The notes under the pieces: model-generated
What the model saw: only the letters and a program-made list of their open reading frames with translations
What the model was told of the DNA's origin: nothing
Database searches by the model: none
Source: Oscillospiraceae bacterium
Lineage (GTDB): Bacteria > Bacillota > Clostridia > Oscillospirales > Oscillospiraceae
DNA: 64,000 bases
Assembly (NCBI GenBank): GCA_021768185.1
Contig: JAETNP010000034.1
Coordinates: 1-64,000 of the forward strand
Direction of reading: 5' to 3'
Shown here: positions 7,479-17,447 of the stretch, one piece after another
Layout: every line of letters starts with the position of its first letter
Numbering within the stretch: position 1 is the first letter of the stretch
Position numbers and translations under genes: made by a program

Positions 7479-9728
7479 ATGAAGAAGAAGTTCCTGAGCC
7501 TGGCTCTTGCATTGGCTATGCTGCTGAGCCTGGCCGCCTGCGGCGGAAATAATAACGCCCCCGCAGACGACAACAACACCCCCGACACTCCCCCGGTGGA
7601 GAACAACACCCCCGATACCCCCGACGAGACCGATGAGGACGTTTATACCGGCCTCGATTGGGAAGCCATCGACGCAATGGACTATGAGGACAAGTCCGAC
7701 ACCATTTATGACTTCGTGCTGGGCGAGTTTACCGACGCCTACGCCATCGCCAAGGAGGCCAGCGGAGACGAGCGTATCGCCAAGATGGCCATCGCCGAGG
7801 CCAAGCTGCTGGAGTCCGGCATTATGCTGCCTGTCCAGTCCCAGGGCGGTAACTACGCTATGAGCCGCATGGTTCCCCGTACCACCACCCAGGTGCTGTG
7901 GGGCATGGACGAGTACCGCTACTACAGCGCCCTGGTCACCAACGAGCTGATCACGATAGAGGATAACAACGCCCTGAAGTCCCTGTGGGCGGAGTCTGCC
8001 GATATGGCCGCGTACTACGAGGCAGCCAAGAGCTACCTGGCTGAGCACGGCTACACCCTGAGCGACACCTATACTACTGCTACCAGCTATATCGTGAACA
8101 TCTGGGACACCATCGCCACTTCCTACACCTCCGACGCCATGTTCATTGCCGGCACCTACGACAACCTGCTGGAGTACGACGCCAAGGGCATCCAGCAGCC
8201 CTGCCTGGCTACCAGCTATGACGTGTCCGAGGACGGCACCGTGTACACCTTCCACATCCGCGAGGGCGTGAAGTGGGTGGACCAGCAGGGCACTGAGATC
8301 GGCGAAGTCACCGCCGATGACTGGGTCGCCGCCATGGAGCACCTGCTGGACAATGCCGACGCTCTGGGCTATCTGCTGACTGTCAGCGACGGCTGCGGTC
8401 TGAAGAACTTTGACGCCTACCTGGCCGGTGAGGCCACCTTCGAGGAGGTCGGCGTGAAGGCCATTGACGACTACACCCTGGAGTACACCCTGGAAGCCGC
8501 CTTCCCTCCCTTCCCCACCATGCTGGGCTATAGCATCTTCGCTCCCCTGAACCGCGACTTCTACCGCTCTCAGGGCGGTACCTTCAGCGCCGAGGGCGAG
8601 GAGTACACTGCCGGCGACTACGGCAAGACGCCCGCCAACATTGCCTACTGCGGCCCCTACCTGATCACCAGCTACACCGCTCAGAACAGTGTGCGCTACG
8701 CGGCCAACCCCACCTACTGGAACGCCGGCGCGGTGAACACCCCGAACCTGGTCTATAGCTACAACGACGGCAGCGACCCCCTGCGCAGCTACAACGAGGC
8801 CAAGGCGGGCACCATCTCCGGCGCCGGCCTCCGCGCCGAGGCCCTGGAGCTGGCCAAGACCGAGACCCCCGAGGGCTCGGAGAAGAGCTACCTGGAGACC
8901 TACGGCTACGTGAGCCGCTGCACCGGCACCACCTTCCCCGGCTGGAACAACGTCAACCGCGGCACCTGGAACAACTATGACAACGACGGCGTGGGCATCT
9001 CCGCCAAGCGCGACAACGCCGAGGAAATCGCCCGCACCCGCGACGCTATGGTGAACCAGCACTTCCGTCTGGCCCTCACCAACTCCATCAACCGCGGCCA
9101 GTATAACTCCCAGCTGGTGGGCGAGGAGCTGAAGCTGACCAGCATCCGCAACTCCTACACCCCCGGCACCTTCATGTACCTGGCCGGCGATGTGACCGTT
9201 GACATCAACGGCACCTCCACCACCTTCCCCAGCGGCACCTCCTATGGTGAGATCCTGCAGGCCCAGCTGAACGCCGACGGGATGCACATCCAGGTGTGGG
9301 ATCCCAACGGTGACGGCGGCGCCGGCTCCGGCGACGGCTTCGACGGCTGGTATAACGAGTCCGCAGCCAAGGCCGAGCTGGAACTGGCCATTGCCGAGCT
9401 GGCTCAGATCGGCGTGGAGGTCTCCGCTGAGAAGCCCATCCACATCGACTACCCGGTCCGCACTTTCGACAATGCCTACAAGAACGCCGCCAACGTGGTG
9501 AAGCAGTCCATCGAGGCCGTCCTGGAGGGCAAGGTCATCATCGACCTGGTGGACTATGAGAAGGACACCGACAACGAGCACGCCACCTATCGTATCAACG
9601 ATGGCCGGGACGCCAACTTCGACCTGGCTATCGCCTCCGGCTGGGGCCCCGACTACGGCGACGCCCAGTCCTACCTGGATACCGTCCAGGCCGGCGGCTA
9701 TATGTGCAAGAACTTCGGCCTCTATTGA
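7479..9728 (+). CDS. peptide ABC transporter substrate-binding lipoprotein
   Basis: 749 residues. The signal peptide ends in the lipobox LSLAAC (Cys near residue 21), then an acidic Asn/Pro/Thr linker containing two NNTPDTP units. The body is an SBP_bac_5 (OppA/DppA) fold, with VSEDGTVYTFHIREGVKWVD near 250 and PANIAYCGPYLI near 390 as typical blocks. It ends in GPDYGDAQSYLD near the C-terminus. It captures oligopeptides at the outer membrane face for the permease encoded downstream. Strong ribosome site TAGGAGG. Codon choice is strongly C-ending compared with the regulators nearby, suggesting high expression. Longer than E. coli OppA (about 540) because of inserted segments. Confidence 0.93.
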   Translation: MKKKFLSLALALAMLLSLAACGGNNNAPADDNNTPDTPPVENNTPDTPDETDEDVYTGLDWEAIDAMDYEDKSDTIYDFVLGEFTDAYAIAKEASGDERIAKMAIAEAKLLESGIMLPVQSQGGNYAMSRMVPRTTTQVLWGMDEYRYYSALVTNELITIEDNNALKSLWAESADMAAYYEAAKSYLAEHGYTLSDTYTTATSYIVNIWDTIATSYTSDAMFIAGTYDNLLEYDAKGIQQPCLATSYDVSEDGTVYTFHIREGVKWVDQQGTEIGEVTADDWVAAMEHLLDNADALGYLLTVSDGCGLKNFDAYLAGEATFEEVGVKAIDDYTLEYTLEAAFPPFPTMLGYSIFAPLNRDFYRSQGGTFSAEGEEYTAGDYGKTPANIAYCGPYLITSYTAQNSVRYAANPTYWNAGAVNTPNLVYSYNDGSDPLRSYNEAKAGTISGAGLRAEALELAKTETPEGSEKSYLETYGYVSRCTGTTFPGWNNVNRGTWNNYDNDGVGISAKRDNAEEIARTRDAMVNQHFRLALTNSINRGQYNSQLVGEELKLTSIRNSYTPGTFMYLAGDVTVDINGTSTTFPSGTSYGEILQAQLNADGMHIQVWDPNGDGGAGSGDGFDGWYNESAAKAELELAIAELAQIGVEVSAEKPIHIDYPVRTFDNAYKNAANVVKQSIEAVLEGKVIIDLVDYEKDTDNEHATYRINDGRDANFDLAIASGWGPDYGDAQSYLDTVQAGGYMCKNFGLY

Positions 9729-9764
9729 TCTGCACCTGATCATGCACAAATAAACAAGACCAAT

Positions 9765-9795
9765 GCGAGGGGGTGGGGGTTCTCCACCCCCTCGC
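9765..9795 (+). promoter_or_regulatory. strong stem-loop between binding protein and permease genes
   Basis: A perfect 12-bp stem, GCGAGGGGGTGG with CCACCCCCTCGC, loop of 7, without a T tail. Such stems often protect the upstream message or partly stop transcription, which would give more binding protein than permease. That role is inferred. Confidence 0.6.
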
Positions 9796-9827
9796 GCTAT
9801 CACAAGAGACGGAGCGAGGCGTAGAAT

Positions 9828-11408
9828 ATGGGAAAATATGTATTAAAACGGCTTCTGCACGGCGCGGTGTCCGCAATCATCGTGGTGCTGGTCGTAATGG
9901 TGCTGATCTACTCTATGCTGGATCGGAACAAAATCTTCTCCGGCGACCCCGCCTACAACCACACGGCCAGCAATACCCGCACCACCTATGAATATGCCCG
10001 CTGGGAGGCCTACGGCTATGTGGATTATATCCCCTACGCGGACTACCTACGTGATCTGGTGAAGGCGGGGGAGCTGGACGCGGAGACGCAAAAGACGGCG
10101 GCCTCTCTGGGCCGGACGCCGGACAAGGACTCCGAGCTGACGGCGGAGTACACCGCGAAATTCCGGGAGTATTATGAGTCCCGCGGCTATGAGGTGAGAC
10201 GCCTGGATGCGGACACCAACAAAAAAGGAAGAATCAAAGACGGCGGCAATCCCGCCATGTTTGCGGTGAAGGACGTCCCGCTGGCCCAGCGGGCTCTCAA
10301 ATACTTCACGCAGATGTTCCAGATCGACAACATTCACTACGTGCCGGAGGAGACCGACATCGGGGAGCGGGGGCTGACCTTCACCCTCTACGACCCGTTA
10401 TATGGGGGGGAGAAATTTTCCCCGGCCATCATTGGGAACGGCACGCTCCACAAGTACCTGCTGTATTTCGACGACCGGTTCCCCTTCCTCCATCAGAATT
10501 TATTGACCATCAATCTGGGTGAGTCTTTTACCGTCAACCAGGGCGTGGACGTGTTCACCACCATGACGGAAAGTCAGGGCAGCTACGTGCTGTCCAGCAT
10601 CACCTACCCCACGGGGGTAACGATGGAGCGGGCGGACGATCTGCACACGGCCATCTACGTGGAGGGTTCCAGAGACTCCATCGCGGCCAACGCGGAGCGG
10701 TTCACCGACGACTACACTAACGTAAAGACCACGAAGATCGGTATGTCCCGGCTGGGCTACTCCTTCGTGATGGGAATTATTTCGACAATTATGGCCTATG
10801 TGCTGGGCCTGCCCATCGGCCTGCTGATGGCCCGGCATAAAGAGGGGCTGCTGGACAAGATCGGCACGATCTATATTATGTTCATCATCGCGGTGCCCTC
10901 CCTGGCCTATATCTTTATCTTCAAGGCCATCGGCACCTCGGTATTCGGTTTGCCGGGACTGTTTGATATGGAGTCCGACAGCAAGCTGATGTATGTTTTG
11001 CCCATCGTCTCCCTGGCTCTGCCCAGTATTGGCAATCTGATGAAGTGGATGCGCCGGTATATGATCGACCAGATGAATTCCGACTACGTCAAGTTCGCCC
11101 GGTCCGGCGGCCTGACGGAGAGCGAGATCTTTACCAAGCATATCTGGAAGAACGCGGCCATCCCCATCACCCACGGCATTCCAGCCAGCATTATCTTCGC
11201 CATGACGGGCGCCATCATCACCGAGCGCATCTACGTGGTCCCCGGCGCCGGCAACCTGCTGACCACGGCCATCAACCGCTACGACAACGCGGTGATCGTG
11301 GGCGTGACGCTCTTTTACGCGGTGCTGTCGGTGGTGGCCATCATTCTGGGCGACGTACTGATGGCCACGGTAGATCCGCGCATTTCCTTTACTGACAAAG
11401 CGAGGTGA
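9828..11408 (+). CDS. peptide ABC transporter permease (OppB/AmiC-like)
   Basis: 526 residues. The first membrane segment is about 11-33. A large extracytoplasmic region (about 36-305) follows, then the remaining segments from about 306 (LGYSFVMGIISTIMAYVLGL) to the C-terminus. The coupling-helix block reads ARSGGLTESEIFTKHIWKNA near 425-444. The long outer domain resembles streptococcal AmiC (about 500 residues) rather than E. coli OppB (306). It forms the channel with the OppC-like protein. It overlaps the next gene's earliest possible start. Confidence 0.9.
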   Translation: MGKYVLKRLLHGAVSAIIVVLVVMVLIYSMLDRNKIFSGDPAYNHTASNTRTTYEYARWEAYGYVDYIPYADYLRDLVKAGELDAETQKTAASLGRTPDKDSELTAEYTAKFREYYESRGYEVRRLDADTNKKGRIKDGGNPAMFAVKDVPLAQRALKYFTQMFQIDNIHYVPEETDIGERGLTFTLYDPLYGGEKFSPAIIGNGTLHKYLLYFDDRFPFLHQNLLTINLGESFTVNQGVDVFTTMTESQGSYVLSSITYPTGVTMERADDLHTAIYVEGSRDSIAANAERFTDDYTNVKTTKIGMSRLGYSFVMGIISTIMAYVLGLPIGLLMARHKEGLLDKIGTIYIMFIIAVPSLAYIFIFKAIGTSVFGLPGLFDMESDSKLMYVLPIVSLALPSIGNLMKWMRRYMIDQMNSDYVKFARSGGLTESEIFTKHIWKNAAIPITHGIPASIIFAMTGAIITERIYVVPGAGNLLTTAINRYDNAVIVGVTLFYAVLSVVAIILGDVLMATVDPRISFTDKAR

Positions 11409-11413
11409 GAGTG

Positions 11414-12382
11414 ATGGAACATGATTACAAAAATCTGGGCCTGAGCGAGGCGGAGCTGTTCTCCATTGTGGACCACAGCGACCTGGAGTCAGAGAAGATC
11501 ACTGCCCCCCGGTACTCCTACTGGAAGAGCGTGTTCCGGGTATTCTTCAAGAAGAAGATCAATATTGTGATCCTGAGCCTGCTGGTATTCGTCATCGCAT
11601 TTGCGTATATCTATCCCGCAGTGACGCACTACGATCCCTTTGCCAACCTGATGAACCCCGATTCCAAGCACCTGGGCCCCGCCGAGGCCATAAAGTACTT
11701 TGGCGTCAGCCTGAAGTGGATTCTGGGCACCGGCGCCTCCGGCGAACCCACCTTCGACGCCATCTGGAACGGTTCGCGGATCTCCATCTCCCTGGCCTTC
11801 CTGTGCGCCGCCATCAACATGACCGTGGGCGTGTGCATCGGCGCGGTGTGGGGCTTCTCCAAGAAGGTGGACGTCATCATGATGGAGGTCTACAACATCG
11901 TGGGAAACGTCCCCCTGATCCTGATCATCGCCGTGCTGGCCATGCTCTTCGCCCCTACCTTCCTGACCATGGTATTCGCTTTGACGGTGGTGGGGTGGAT
12001 CGGCATCGCCTACTTTATCCGCACCCAGGTGGTCATCATCCGGGACCGGGAGTATAACCTGGCCTCGCGGTGCCTGGGGACCTCCACCGTCAAGATCGCC
12101 ATGAAGAACATCCTGCCCTTCATGACTTCCGTCATCGTGACCCTGCTGGCCACCGAGCTGCCCAGCTACATCTCCTATGAGGTGTTCCTGTCCTATATCG
12201 GCCTGGGCATGAGCGAGATGTCCCTGGGCCGCCTGATCTATCAGGCGGAGGGCGCCATGGTCACGCCCGGCTGGGAGCTGGAATTCTGGAGCCCGGTGGC
12301 TATCTCCGCAATCATCAGCGTGGTGCTGTACGTGGTGGGCCAGAACCTGGGCGACGCGTCCGATCCGCGGACGCACATGTAA
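11414..12382 (+). CDS. peptide ABC transporter permease (OppC/AmiD-like)
   Basis: About 322 residues with an N-terminal cytoplasmic OppC_N region, a first membrane segment near 50-70 and a C-terminal BPD_transp_1 domain. The EAA-type block is near LASRCLGTSTVKIAMKNILP. It ends with SDPRTHM, typical of OppC. The ATG at 11414 is chosen because AGGTGA sits 5 bases upstream. A GTG at 11405 overlapping the previous stop is also possible and would add MRV. Confidence 0.9.
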   Translation: MEHDYKNLGLSEAELFSIVDHSDLESEKITAPRYSYWKSVFRVFFKKKINIVILSLLVFVIAFAYIYPAVTHYDPFANLMNPDSKHLGPAEAIKYFGVSLKWILGTGASGEPTFDAIWNGSRISISLAFLCAAINMTVGVCIGAVWGFSKKVDVIMMEVYNIVGNVPLILIIAVLAMLFAPTFLTMVFALTVVGWIGIAYFIRTQVVIIRDREYNLASRCLGTSTVKIAMKNILPFMTSVIVTLLATELPSYISYEVFLSYIGLGMSEMSLGRLIYQAEGAMVTPGWELEFWSPVAISAIISVVLYVVGQNLGDASDPRTHM

Positions 12383-12394
12383 GGAGGGGCAGTT

Positions 12395-14146
12395 ATGGCA
12401 GAAGAGAAGAAGGTCTTGCTGTCCATCAGGGACCTGTGGGTCAAGTTCCGGGTGCGCGGAAGAATCCTGACCGCCATCCGGGGCATCGACCTGGATATCT
12501 ATGAAAATGAGTCCATCGCCATCGTGGGCGAGTCCGGCTCCGGCAAGAGCGTATTTACCAAGACCTTTGCCGGAATGCTGGATTCCAACGGCTTTATCGA
12601 CAAGGGCGGCATCATCTTCAATGATGAGGAGCTGGCGGATACCCACGTGCGGCTGACGCCGACCGCCCACCGGCTGATTGCAAAAGCGCTGCACAAGCTC
12701 AACGAGGCCTCCAAGCTGGAGGCGGGAGCGGGCATCTATCAGAAGATCCTGGAGCTGGAGGCGGAAAAACGCCGGAAGACCAGCCTCAGCGACGAGGAGA
12801 AGGCCCAGGCGGAGGCGGAGTACAAGGACCTGGTGGCCAGGCGCACCGATGCCTTCAACCTGAAGCAAACCTTCGATCCCGCCCATGAAAAGGACAAGAT
12901 CCGGGAGACCGCCCGGCTCATCAGCGACCTGGACGATCAGATCAAAGCCTTCAAGAAGAAGGAGGAGCAGCTGGCCCACGAGCGGAAGGCCGCCGCAGCC
13001 AATGACACCGCCTTCAATCAGAAGTATCAGGAGCAGTCCGCCGCCCTGAACGCCCAGTATCAAAAGGCGATTGTCGGGGAGATCACGGCGGAGACGGTGA
13101 AGCGCAATGAGATCCTGGCCAAGGAGATCTATCTCTCCGTGGGCCGGTACGGCGCCTATCAGCGGGTGAAAATGGTCAACAGGCTCCTCAAGGGGCTGGA
13201 GAAGGCCATGAAGCTGGGCGTGGACCTGAACGACGAGGGCCAGCGCAACGCCGTCTTCGACGAGGTGACCTTCCGGGTGCGCTACCTGGATGAGACGCCG
13301 GAGGCCCTCCACGGCACCTGCGTGCTGAATCTGGCCCGGGTGCAGTATGCCAAGGACTGGTGCCAGATCCGGGGCCGCCGGATTGCCACCGTGTTCCAGG
13401 ACCCCATGACCAGCCTCAACCCCATTATCACCATCGGCAAGCAGATCACCTCCATCATCCTCAAGCACCAGGACTGCACCGAGGCGGAAGCCCGCCGGCG
13501 GGCCCTGGAGCTGATGCGGAAGGTGGGCATCCCCAAGGCGGAGGCCCGGTTCGACGACTACCCCTTCCAGTACTCCGGCGGTATGCGCCAGAGAATCGTC
13601 ATCGCCATCGCCCTGTCCTGCCAGCCCAAGATCCTGATCTGCGACGAGCCGACCACCGCCCTGGATGTGACCATTCAGGCCCAGATCCTGGAGCTTATCA
13701 AGGATCTGCAGAAGGAATTCCATTACACCATCGTTTTCATCACCCATGACCTGGGCGTGGTGGCCAACGTGGCCGACCGGGTGGCGGTGATGTATGCCGG
13801 ACAAATCGTGGAGCTGGGCACGGTGGAGGAGATCTTCTACGATCCCCGCCATCCCTACACCTGGGCGCTGCTCAGTTCCCTGCCCCAGCTGGCGCAGAAG
13901 AATACCAAGCTTTACTCCATTACCGGTACGCCCCCCTCCCTGTATAATCAGATCGTGGGCGACTCCTTCGCTCCCCGCAATCCGTACTGCCTGAAGATCG
14001 ACACCCTCATGGAGCCGCCGATGTTCCGGGTGACGGATACCCATTACGCCAAGACCTGGCTGCTGGACCCCAATGCCCCCAAGATTGAAAAGCCGGAGGG
14101 CATCCGGGATATCCACGAGAAGCTGGTCCATGCGTTCAATATTTAG
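12395..14146 (+). CDS. peptide ABC transporter ATP-binding protein (OppD-like) with large coiled-coil insertion
   Basis: 583 residues against the usual 330-360. Walker A is GESGSGKS (45-52), the Q-loop [12 protein letters not shown] is at 332-343, signature YSGGMRQR at 393-400 and Walker B ILICDEPT at 413-420. A C-terminal oligopeptide-transporter domain follows. Normally about 60 residues separate Walker A from the Q-loop; here it is about 280. The extra part (roughly 85-325) is Lys/Glu/Ala-rich, with heptad-like stretches (about 130-230) suggesting a coiled coil. The ATPase core keeps all motifs and should be active. Ribosome site AAGGAGGGG. Confidence 0.9.
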   Translation: MAEEKKVLLSIRDLWVKFRVRGRILTAIRGIDLDIYENESIAIVGESGSGKSVFTKTFAGMLDSNGFIDKGGIIFNDEELADTHVRLTPTAHRLIAKALHKLNEASKLEAGAGIYQKILELEAEKRRKTSLSDEEKAQAEAEYKDLVARRTDAFNLKQTFDPAHEKDKIRETARLISDLDDQIKAFKKKEEQLAHERKAAAANDTAFNQKYQEQSAALNAQYQKAIVGEITAETVKRNEILAKEIYLSVGRYGAYQRVKMVNRLLKGLEKAMKLGVDLNDEGQRNAVFDEVTFRVRYLDETPEALHGTCVLNLARVQYAKDWCQIRGRRIATVFQDPMTSLNPIITIGKQITSIILKHQDCTEAEARRRALELMRKVGIPKAEARFDDYPFQYSGGMRQRIVIAIALSCQPKILICDEPTTALDVTIQAQILELIKDLQKEFHYTIVFITHDLGVVANVADRVAVMYAGQIVELGTVEEIFYDPRHPYTWALLSSLPQLAQKNTKLYSITGTPPSLYNQIVGDSFAPRNPYCLKIDTLMEPPMFRVTDTHYAKTWLLDPNAPKIEKPEGIRDIHEKLVHAFNI

Positions 14147-14160
14147 GGGAGGAGAAAACC

Positions 14161-15474
14161 GTGGCTACACTGAAACAAGAAAATCAGGTCCGCTCCAGCC
14201 ACCTGCCGGAGCATGGGCCAATTGCAGATAACGGCAGGGAGATCCTGCTGTCCCTGAAAAATGTAGACATCACCTTCGGCAAGGGGGACGACGCCGTCCG
14301 CGCCGTTCAGGACGCCTCCTTTGACATCTACAGGGGGGAGACCTTCTCCCTGGTGGGCGAGTCCGGCTCCGGCAAGACCACCATCGGCCGGGCCGTCATC
14401 CGGGTCAATCCCCTGGCCGCCGGTGAAATTGATTATAAGGGCGTGCGCATTTCCGGCAAAATTCCCCATGCGTTGGACCGGGAGGTCATCCGGAACATCC
14501 AGATGGTCTTCCAGGACCCCGCCGCGTCCCTGAACGAGCGCGCTACCGTGGATTATATCATCTCTGAGGGCCTGTACAACTTCCACCTCTTTGAAAATGA
14601 GGCGGACCGCGTGCGGAAGGTGGAGGAGATGATCGAGGAGGTTGGCCTGCTCCCTGAGCACCTGACCCGCTATCCCCATGAGTTCTCCGGCGGACAGCGC
14701 CAGCGGATCGGCATCGCCCGGGCCATGGTCATGGAGCCGGAGCTGGTGGTGGCCGACGAGCCTATCTCCGCTCTGGACGTGTCCATCCGCGCCCAAGTGC
14801 TGAACCTGATGAAGAAGTTCCAGGAGGAGAAAAACCTCACCTACCTCTTCATCGCCCACGACCTGTCGGTGGTGCGCTTTATCTCCGACCGCATCGGCGT
14901 CATTTATAAGGGACGCATTGTGGAAATCGCGGAGGCAGAGGAGCTGTTTAACTTCCCCCTCCACCCCTACACCCACTCTCTGATCTCCGCTATCCCCATC
15001 CCCGATCCCAAGCTGGAGAAAAACAAGGCGCTGTACACTTACGATCCCTCCATTCACGACTATTCTGCGGATAAGCCGGAGCTGGTGTGCATTGGGTACA
15101 ACCACTATGTATACGGCAATAAGAAGGAGATCGAGGAGTACAAGGCCATCCGGGAGCGGGGCATTCCCGTCAAGCCTATCAAGATCGTGGACCCGGACGA
15201 TCCCGAGCTGAGCATCCATCACCAGGAGGCGGAAGCGGACAAGGCCGCGGAGGAGGAGTTCCTGGTCCATCCCACCCACGACACCGGCAGCATCTGGTAT
15301 ATGGTTCTCTCCTTCTTACTGCCGATCCTGGGCCTCATCGGAGCCCTCCTTTTCAAGAAGTTCCGGCATACGCGGAACTATAAACAATGCAGAAAGGGCG
15401 CCATCGCCGGTTTTGTGGTGTTGGGCGTGATCCTGGCGCTGTTCCTGCTGCTGCTCTGGGGAGCGGTGGCCTGA
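14161..15474 (+). CDS. peptide ABC transporter ATP-binding protein (OppF-like) with C-terminal membrane hairpin
   Basis: 437 residues. Walker A GESGSGKT (66-73), signature FSGGQRQR near 179-186 and Walker [13 protein letters not shown] near 196-207. It differs from standard OppF in its C-terminal ~65 residues. These contain two hydrophobic segments (about 378-398 and 415-437) separated by a basic loop with [15 protein letters not shown], so the ATPase would be tethered to the membrane. The start is GTG at 14161 after GGGGAGGAG. The neighbouring OppD-like ATPase presumably forms its heterodimer partner. Confidence 0.88.
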   Translation: MATLKQENQVRSSHLPEHGPIADNGREILLSLKNVDITFGKGDDAVRAVQDASFDIYRGETFSLVGESGSGKTTIGRAVIRVNPLAAGEIDYKGVRISGKIPHALDREVIRNIQMVFQDPAASLNERATVDYIISEGLYNFHLFENEADRVRKVEEMIEEVGLLPEHLTRYPHEFSGGQRQRIGIARAMVMEPELVVADEPISALDVSIRAQVLNLMKKFQEEKNLTYLFIAHDLSVVRFISDRIGVIYKGRIVEIAEAEELFNFPLHPYTHSLISAIPIPDPKLEKNKALYTYDPSIHDYSADKPELVCIGYNHYVYGNKKEIEEYKAIRERGIPVKPIKIVDPDDPELSIHHQEAEADKAAEEEFLVHPTHDTGSIWYMVLSFLLPILGLIGALLFKKFRHTRNYKQCRKGAIAGFVVLGVILALFLLLLWGAVA

Positions 15475-15475
15475 T

Positions 15476-16717
15476 TTGGGACGAACTGCCAGGGACCGGC
15501 AGGACCGGCACCCGAGGCCCGTGGAGCGCATTGAACTCAGCGAGGAGCACGCCGGACGGCGGCTGATCGCCGCCGCGGTGCTGCTGATATTCGGCGCGGC
15601 CATGCTGACATACGCCTTTATGCAGCTGGTTTCACCGAAGGAGGAGTGGATCAACGTTGAAGGCAGCTCCGACGCCAGCAGCGCGGAGGAATTCAGCTTC
15701 CTCTACCGCCCCGGCAGCGGAGAGCTGTCCTATTCCGCAGACCGCAAGGCGGTGACGGCCCTCTATACCCAGCTGTGCCGGGAGACCTTCCAGCTGTTCC
15801 GCAGCGAGGAGGCCTTTGAAGGCGTGACCAATATCTACACCATCAACCACTATCCCAATGAGACGCTGGAGGTGGCGCCCGGGCTCTATGAGGCTTTCGC
15901 CGCCGTGGAGCGCAGCGGCAATCGGACATTGTACCTGGGACCGGTATATGAGCGCTATGGCGGCCTCTTTTCCTGCTGGGACGACGGGCAGCTGGCGGAT
16001 TTCGATCCCCGGCTCAGTCCGGAGGTAGCCCGGGAGTACCAGGAGTACGCGGCCTTCGCCGGGGACCCCCAGGCCGTTCGGGTGGAGCTGCTGGGTGAGA
16101 ACCGGATACGGCTCTTTGTTTCTCAGGAGTATCTGGAATACGCCGAACAGGAGGGCATCGAGCGCTTTATCGACTTTGACTGGATGCGCAACGCCTTTAT
16201 TGCCGATTATATGGCCCGGGAGCTGACCGCCCAGGGATACACCCACGGGGTATTAGCCAGCTATGACGGGTTTATCCGGTGCCTGGACAGCAGCGGAGAG
16301 GACTACTCCCTTTTCATCTACGATCAGCAGGATGGTGCGGTTTATACTGCGGCGGTAATGAGTTACCATGGACCGAAGAGCATTGTGTGCCTGCGGGATT
16401 ACCCGGTCAGCGAGCTGGATCAGATGCGGTTTTACCGGCTGTCCGGCGGAGAGGTCCGAACGCCCTATGTTGATATCACAGACGGTATGTGCAGGAACTC
16501 TGTTTCCGGCCTGACCGGCTGCGCCCGGGAAAAAGGCTGCGGGGATACCCTGCTGGAGATGATACCGGTATATATTGCCGATGAGCTCCGGGAGGACGCC
16601 CTGGAGGAGCTGGCGAAAAAGGGAATTGACTTTGTATACTGCGAAGATAAGGTCATTTACGCCAGCGAGAATGAGGCGGTGTTTTCTCAGATCAGCGAAG
16701 GATACAGCATAAGATAG
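15476..16717 (+). CDS. membrane-anchored protein resembling a degenerate ApbE (FMN transferase) fold
   Basis: 413 residues, TTG start two bases after the OppF-like stop, so cotranscribed with the transporter. One membrane segment (about 28-50) precedes an extracytoplasmic domain. Several blocks line up by eye with ApbE flavin transferases: VAPGLYEAFAAVERSGN (helix before the TxGxFD loop), AQGYTHGVLASYDGFIRCL (usual NLGGDIR strand), YVDITDGMCRNSV (usual HIIDPxTG) and CGDTLLEMI (usual ADAxxTA). The flavin-binding residues are largely changed, so catalysis is doubtful. The resemblance is weak and unverified. Confidence 0.6.
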   Translation: MGRTARDRQDRHPRPVERIELSEEHAGRRLIAAAVLLIFGAAMLTYAFMQLVSPKEEWINVEGSSDASSAEEFSFLYRPGSGELSYSADRKAVTALYTQLCRETFQLFRSEEAFEGVTNIYTINHYPNETLEVAPGLYEAFAAVERSGNRTLYLGPVYERYGGLFSCWDDGQLADFDPRLSPEVAREYQEYAAFAGDPQAVRVELLGENRIRLFVSQEYLEYAEQEGIERFIDFDWMRNAFIADYMARELTAQGYTHGVLASYDGFIRCLDSSGEDYSLFIYDQQDGAVYTAAVMSYHGPKSIVCLRDYPVSELDQMRFYRLSGGEVRTPYVDITDGMCRNSVSGLTGCAREKGCGDTLLEMIPVYIADELREDALEELAKKGIDFVYCEDKVIYASENEAVFSQISEGYSIR

Positions 16718-16721
16718 CTTG

Positions 16722-16754
16722 AACCAGGCAGGCCGAAAGGTCTGCCTGGTTTTT
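16722..16754 (+). terminator. intrinsic terminator of the peptide transporter operon
   Basis: Stem AACCAGGCAG (16722-16731) with CTGCCTGGTT (16742-16751), loop of 10, then a run of T to 16754. Confidence 0.9.
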
Positions 16755-16985
16755 CTCTGCGGCGCCGCGGCACCGCTTCTATAATCAGTCTGCCGCCATC
16801 GCCGGAACTGCAATGAAATGGAGAAGCCTCCATTACACCCCAGGGAGTTCGCCCCGCCCTAAGGCGGTCTTTGGCTGCCCCACGGGAGCTGCCGATCACT
16901 ACGCCGAAACAGACACAGAGGAGGAACCAAGCGGACGGTACTCTCGGCAGACAAAACCGGTCTGTGCCTTGGGCGCAAACCGAAA
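16755..16985. repeat. R-family core remnant (copy R8, no terminal hairpins)
   Basis: Between the opp terminator and the blaI promoter. It carries diverged copies of the R core blocks: GCACCGCTTCTATAATCAG, CACCCCAGGGAGTTCG, GCCGATCACTACGCCGAAAC and GTGCCTTGGGCGCAAA, in the same orientation as copy R3. The bounding hairpins are missing, so this appears to be a decayed copy. No gene is supported here. Confidence 0.6.
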
Positions 16986-16992
16986 TTCCCTC

Positions 16993-17043
16993 TTGACAAT
17001 TGGCCTACAACATGTTATCTTAAATTCAGCCTACAAGTTGTCG
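16993..17043 (+). promoter_or_regulatory. promoter with BlaI-type operator half-sites
   Basis: TTGACA (16993-16998), 17 bases, TATCTT (17016-17021). Two direct copies of CCTACAA occur 26 bases apart: CCTACAACATGTTA (17004-17017), between and overlapping the promoter hexamers, and CCTACAAGTTGTCG (17030-17043), just downstream. This is the expected layout for autorepression by the BlaI-like protein encoded next. Confidence 0.75.
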
Positions 17044-17063
17044 TCTAAAAAGGGGGAATCAAA

Positions 17064-17447
17064 ATGCTGCAGCAAGTCTCCGACTCCGAACTGATATTGA
17101 TGAAAATCGTCTGGGCAAATCAGGGGGCCGCAAAGTATGCCGCTATCATGGAAGAATTGGCAAAAACCGGAAACACCTGGCAGAAAAATACGGTCATTAC
17201 CCTCCTTTCCCGGTTGGTGGACAAGGGAATGCTGAAAACCAGCAAAATCGGACGGAGGAATGAGTACATCGCCCTGGTGACGGAGGCGGACTACCAGTCC
17301 GCTCAGGCCAGGACCCTGGTGAGCAAGCTCTATGCCGGAAACGCTAAAGGGCTGGTGGCGACGCTGATTCAGGGAGAGATGCTCTCAGAAGAGGACTACC
17401 GGGAGCTGAAACGCTTCTGGGAAAACGGGGGAGAAAAAAATGAGTGA
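17064..17447 (+). CDS. BlaI/MecI/CopY family transcriptional repressor
   Basis: 127 residues, a penicillinase-repressor winged helix. VSDSELILMKIVWAN (5-19) and KNTVITLLSRLVDKGML (about 45-61, recognition region) are typical, with a C-terminal dimerisation helix (about 70-120). Family members are dimers that block transcription until cleaved after signalling by an M56 metalloprotease. It overlaps the M56 gene by 8 bases. The signal and regulon are unknown; no beta-lactamase gene is adjacent. Confidence 0.93.
   Translation: MLQQVSDSELILMKIVWANQGAAKYAAIMEELAKTGNTWQKNTVITLLSRLVDKGMLKTSKIGRRNEYIALVTEADYQSAQARTLVSKLYAGNAKGLVATLIQGEMLSEEDYRELKRFWENGGEKNE

Noticed and set aside
7449..9803. 784-codon minus-strand frame opposite the peptide-binding protein
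   Set aside because: Mirror frame of a strongly biased gene; composition is Gly/Val/His low complexity and there is no ribosome site.
11489..14131. 880-codon minus-strand frame opposite the transporter permease and ATPase genes
   Set aside because: Antisense to genes with intact ABC motifs; no recognisable domain.
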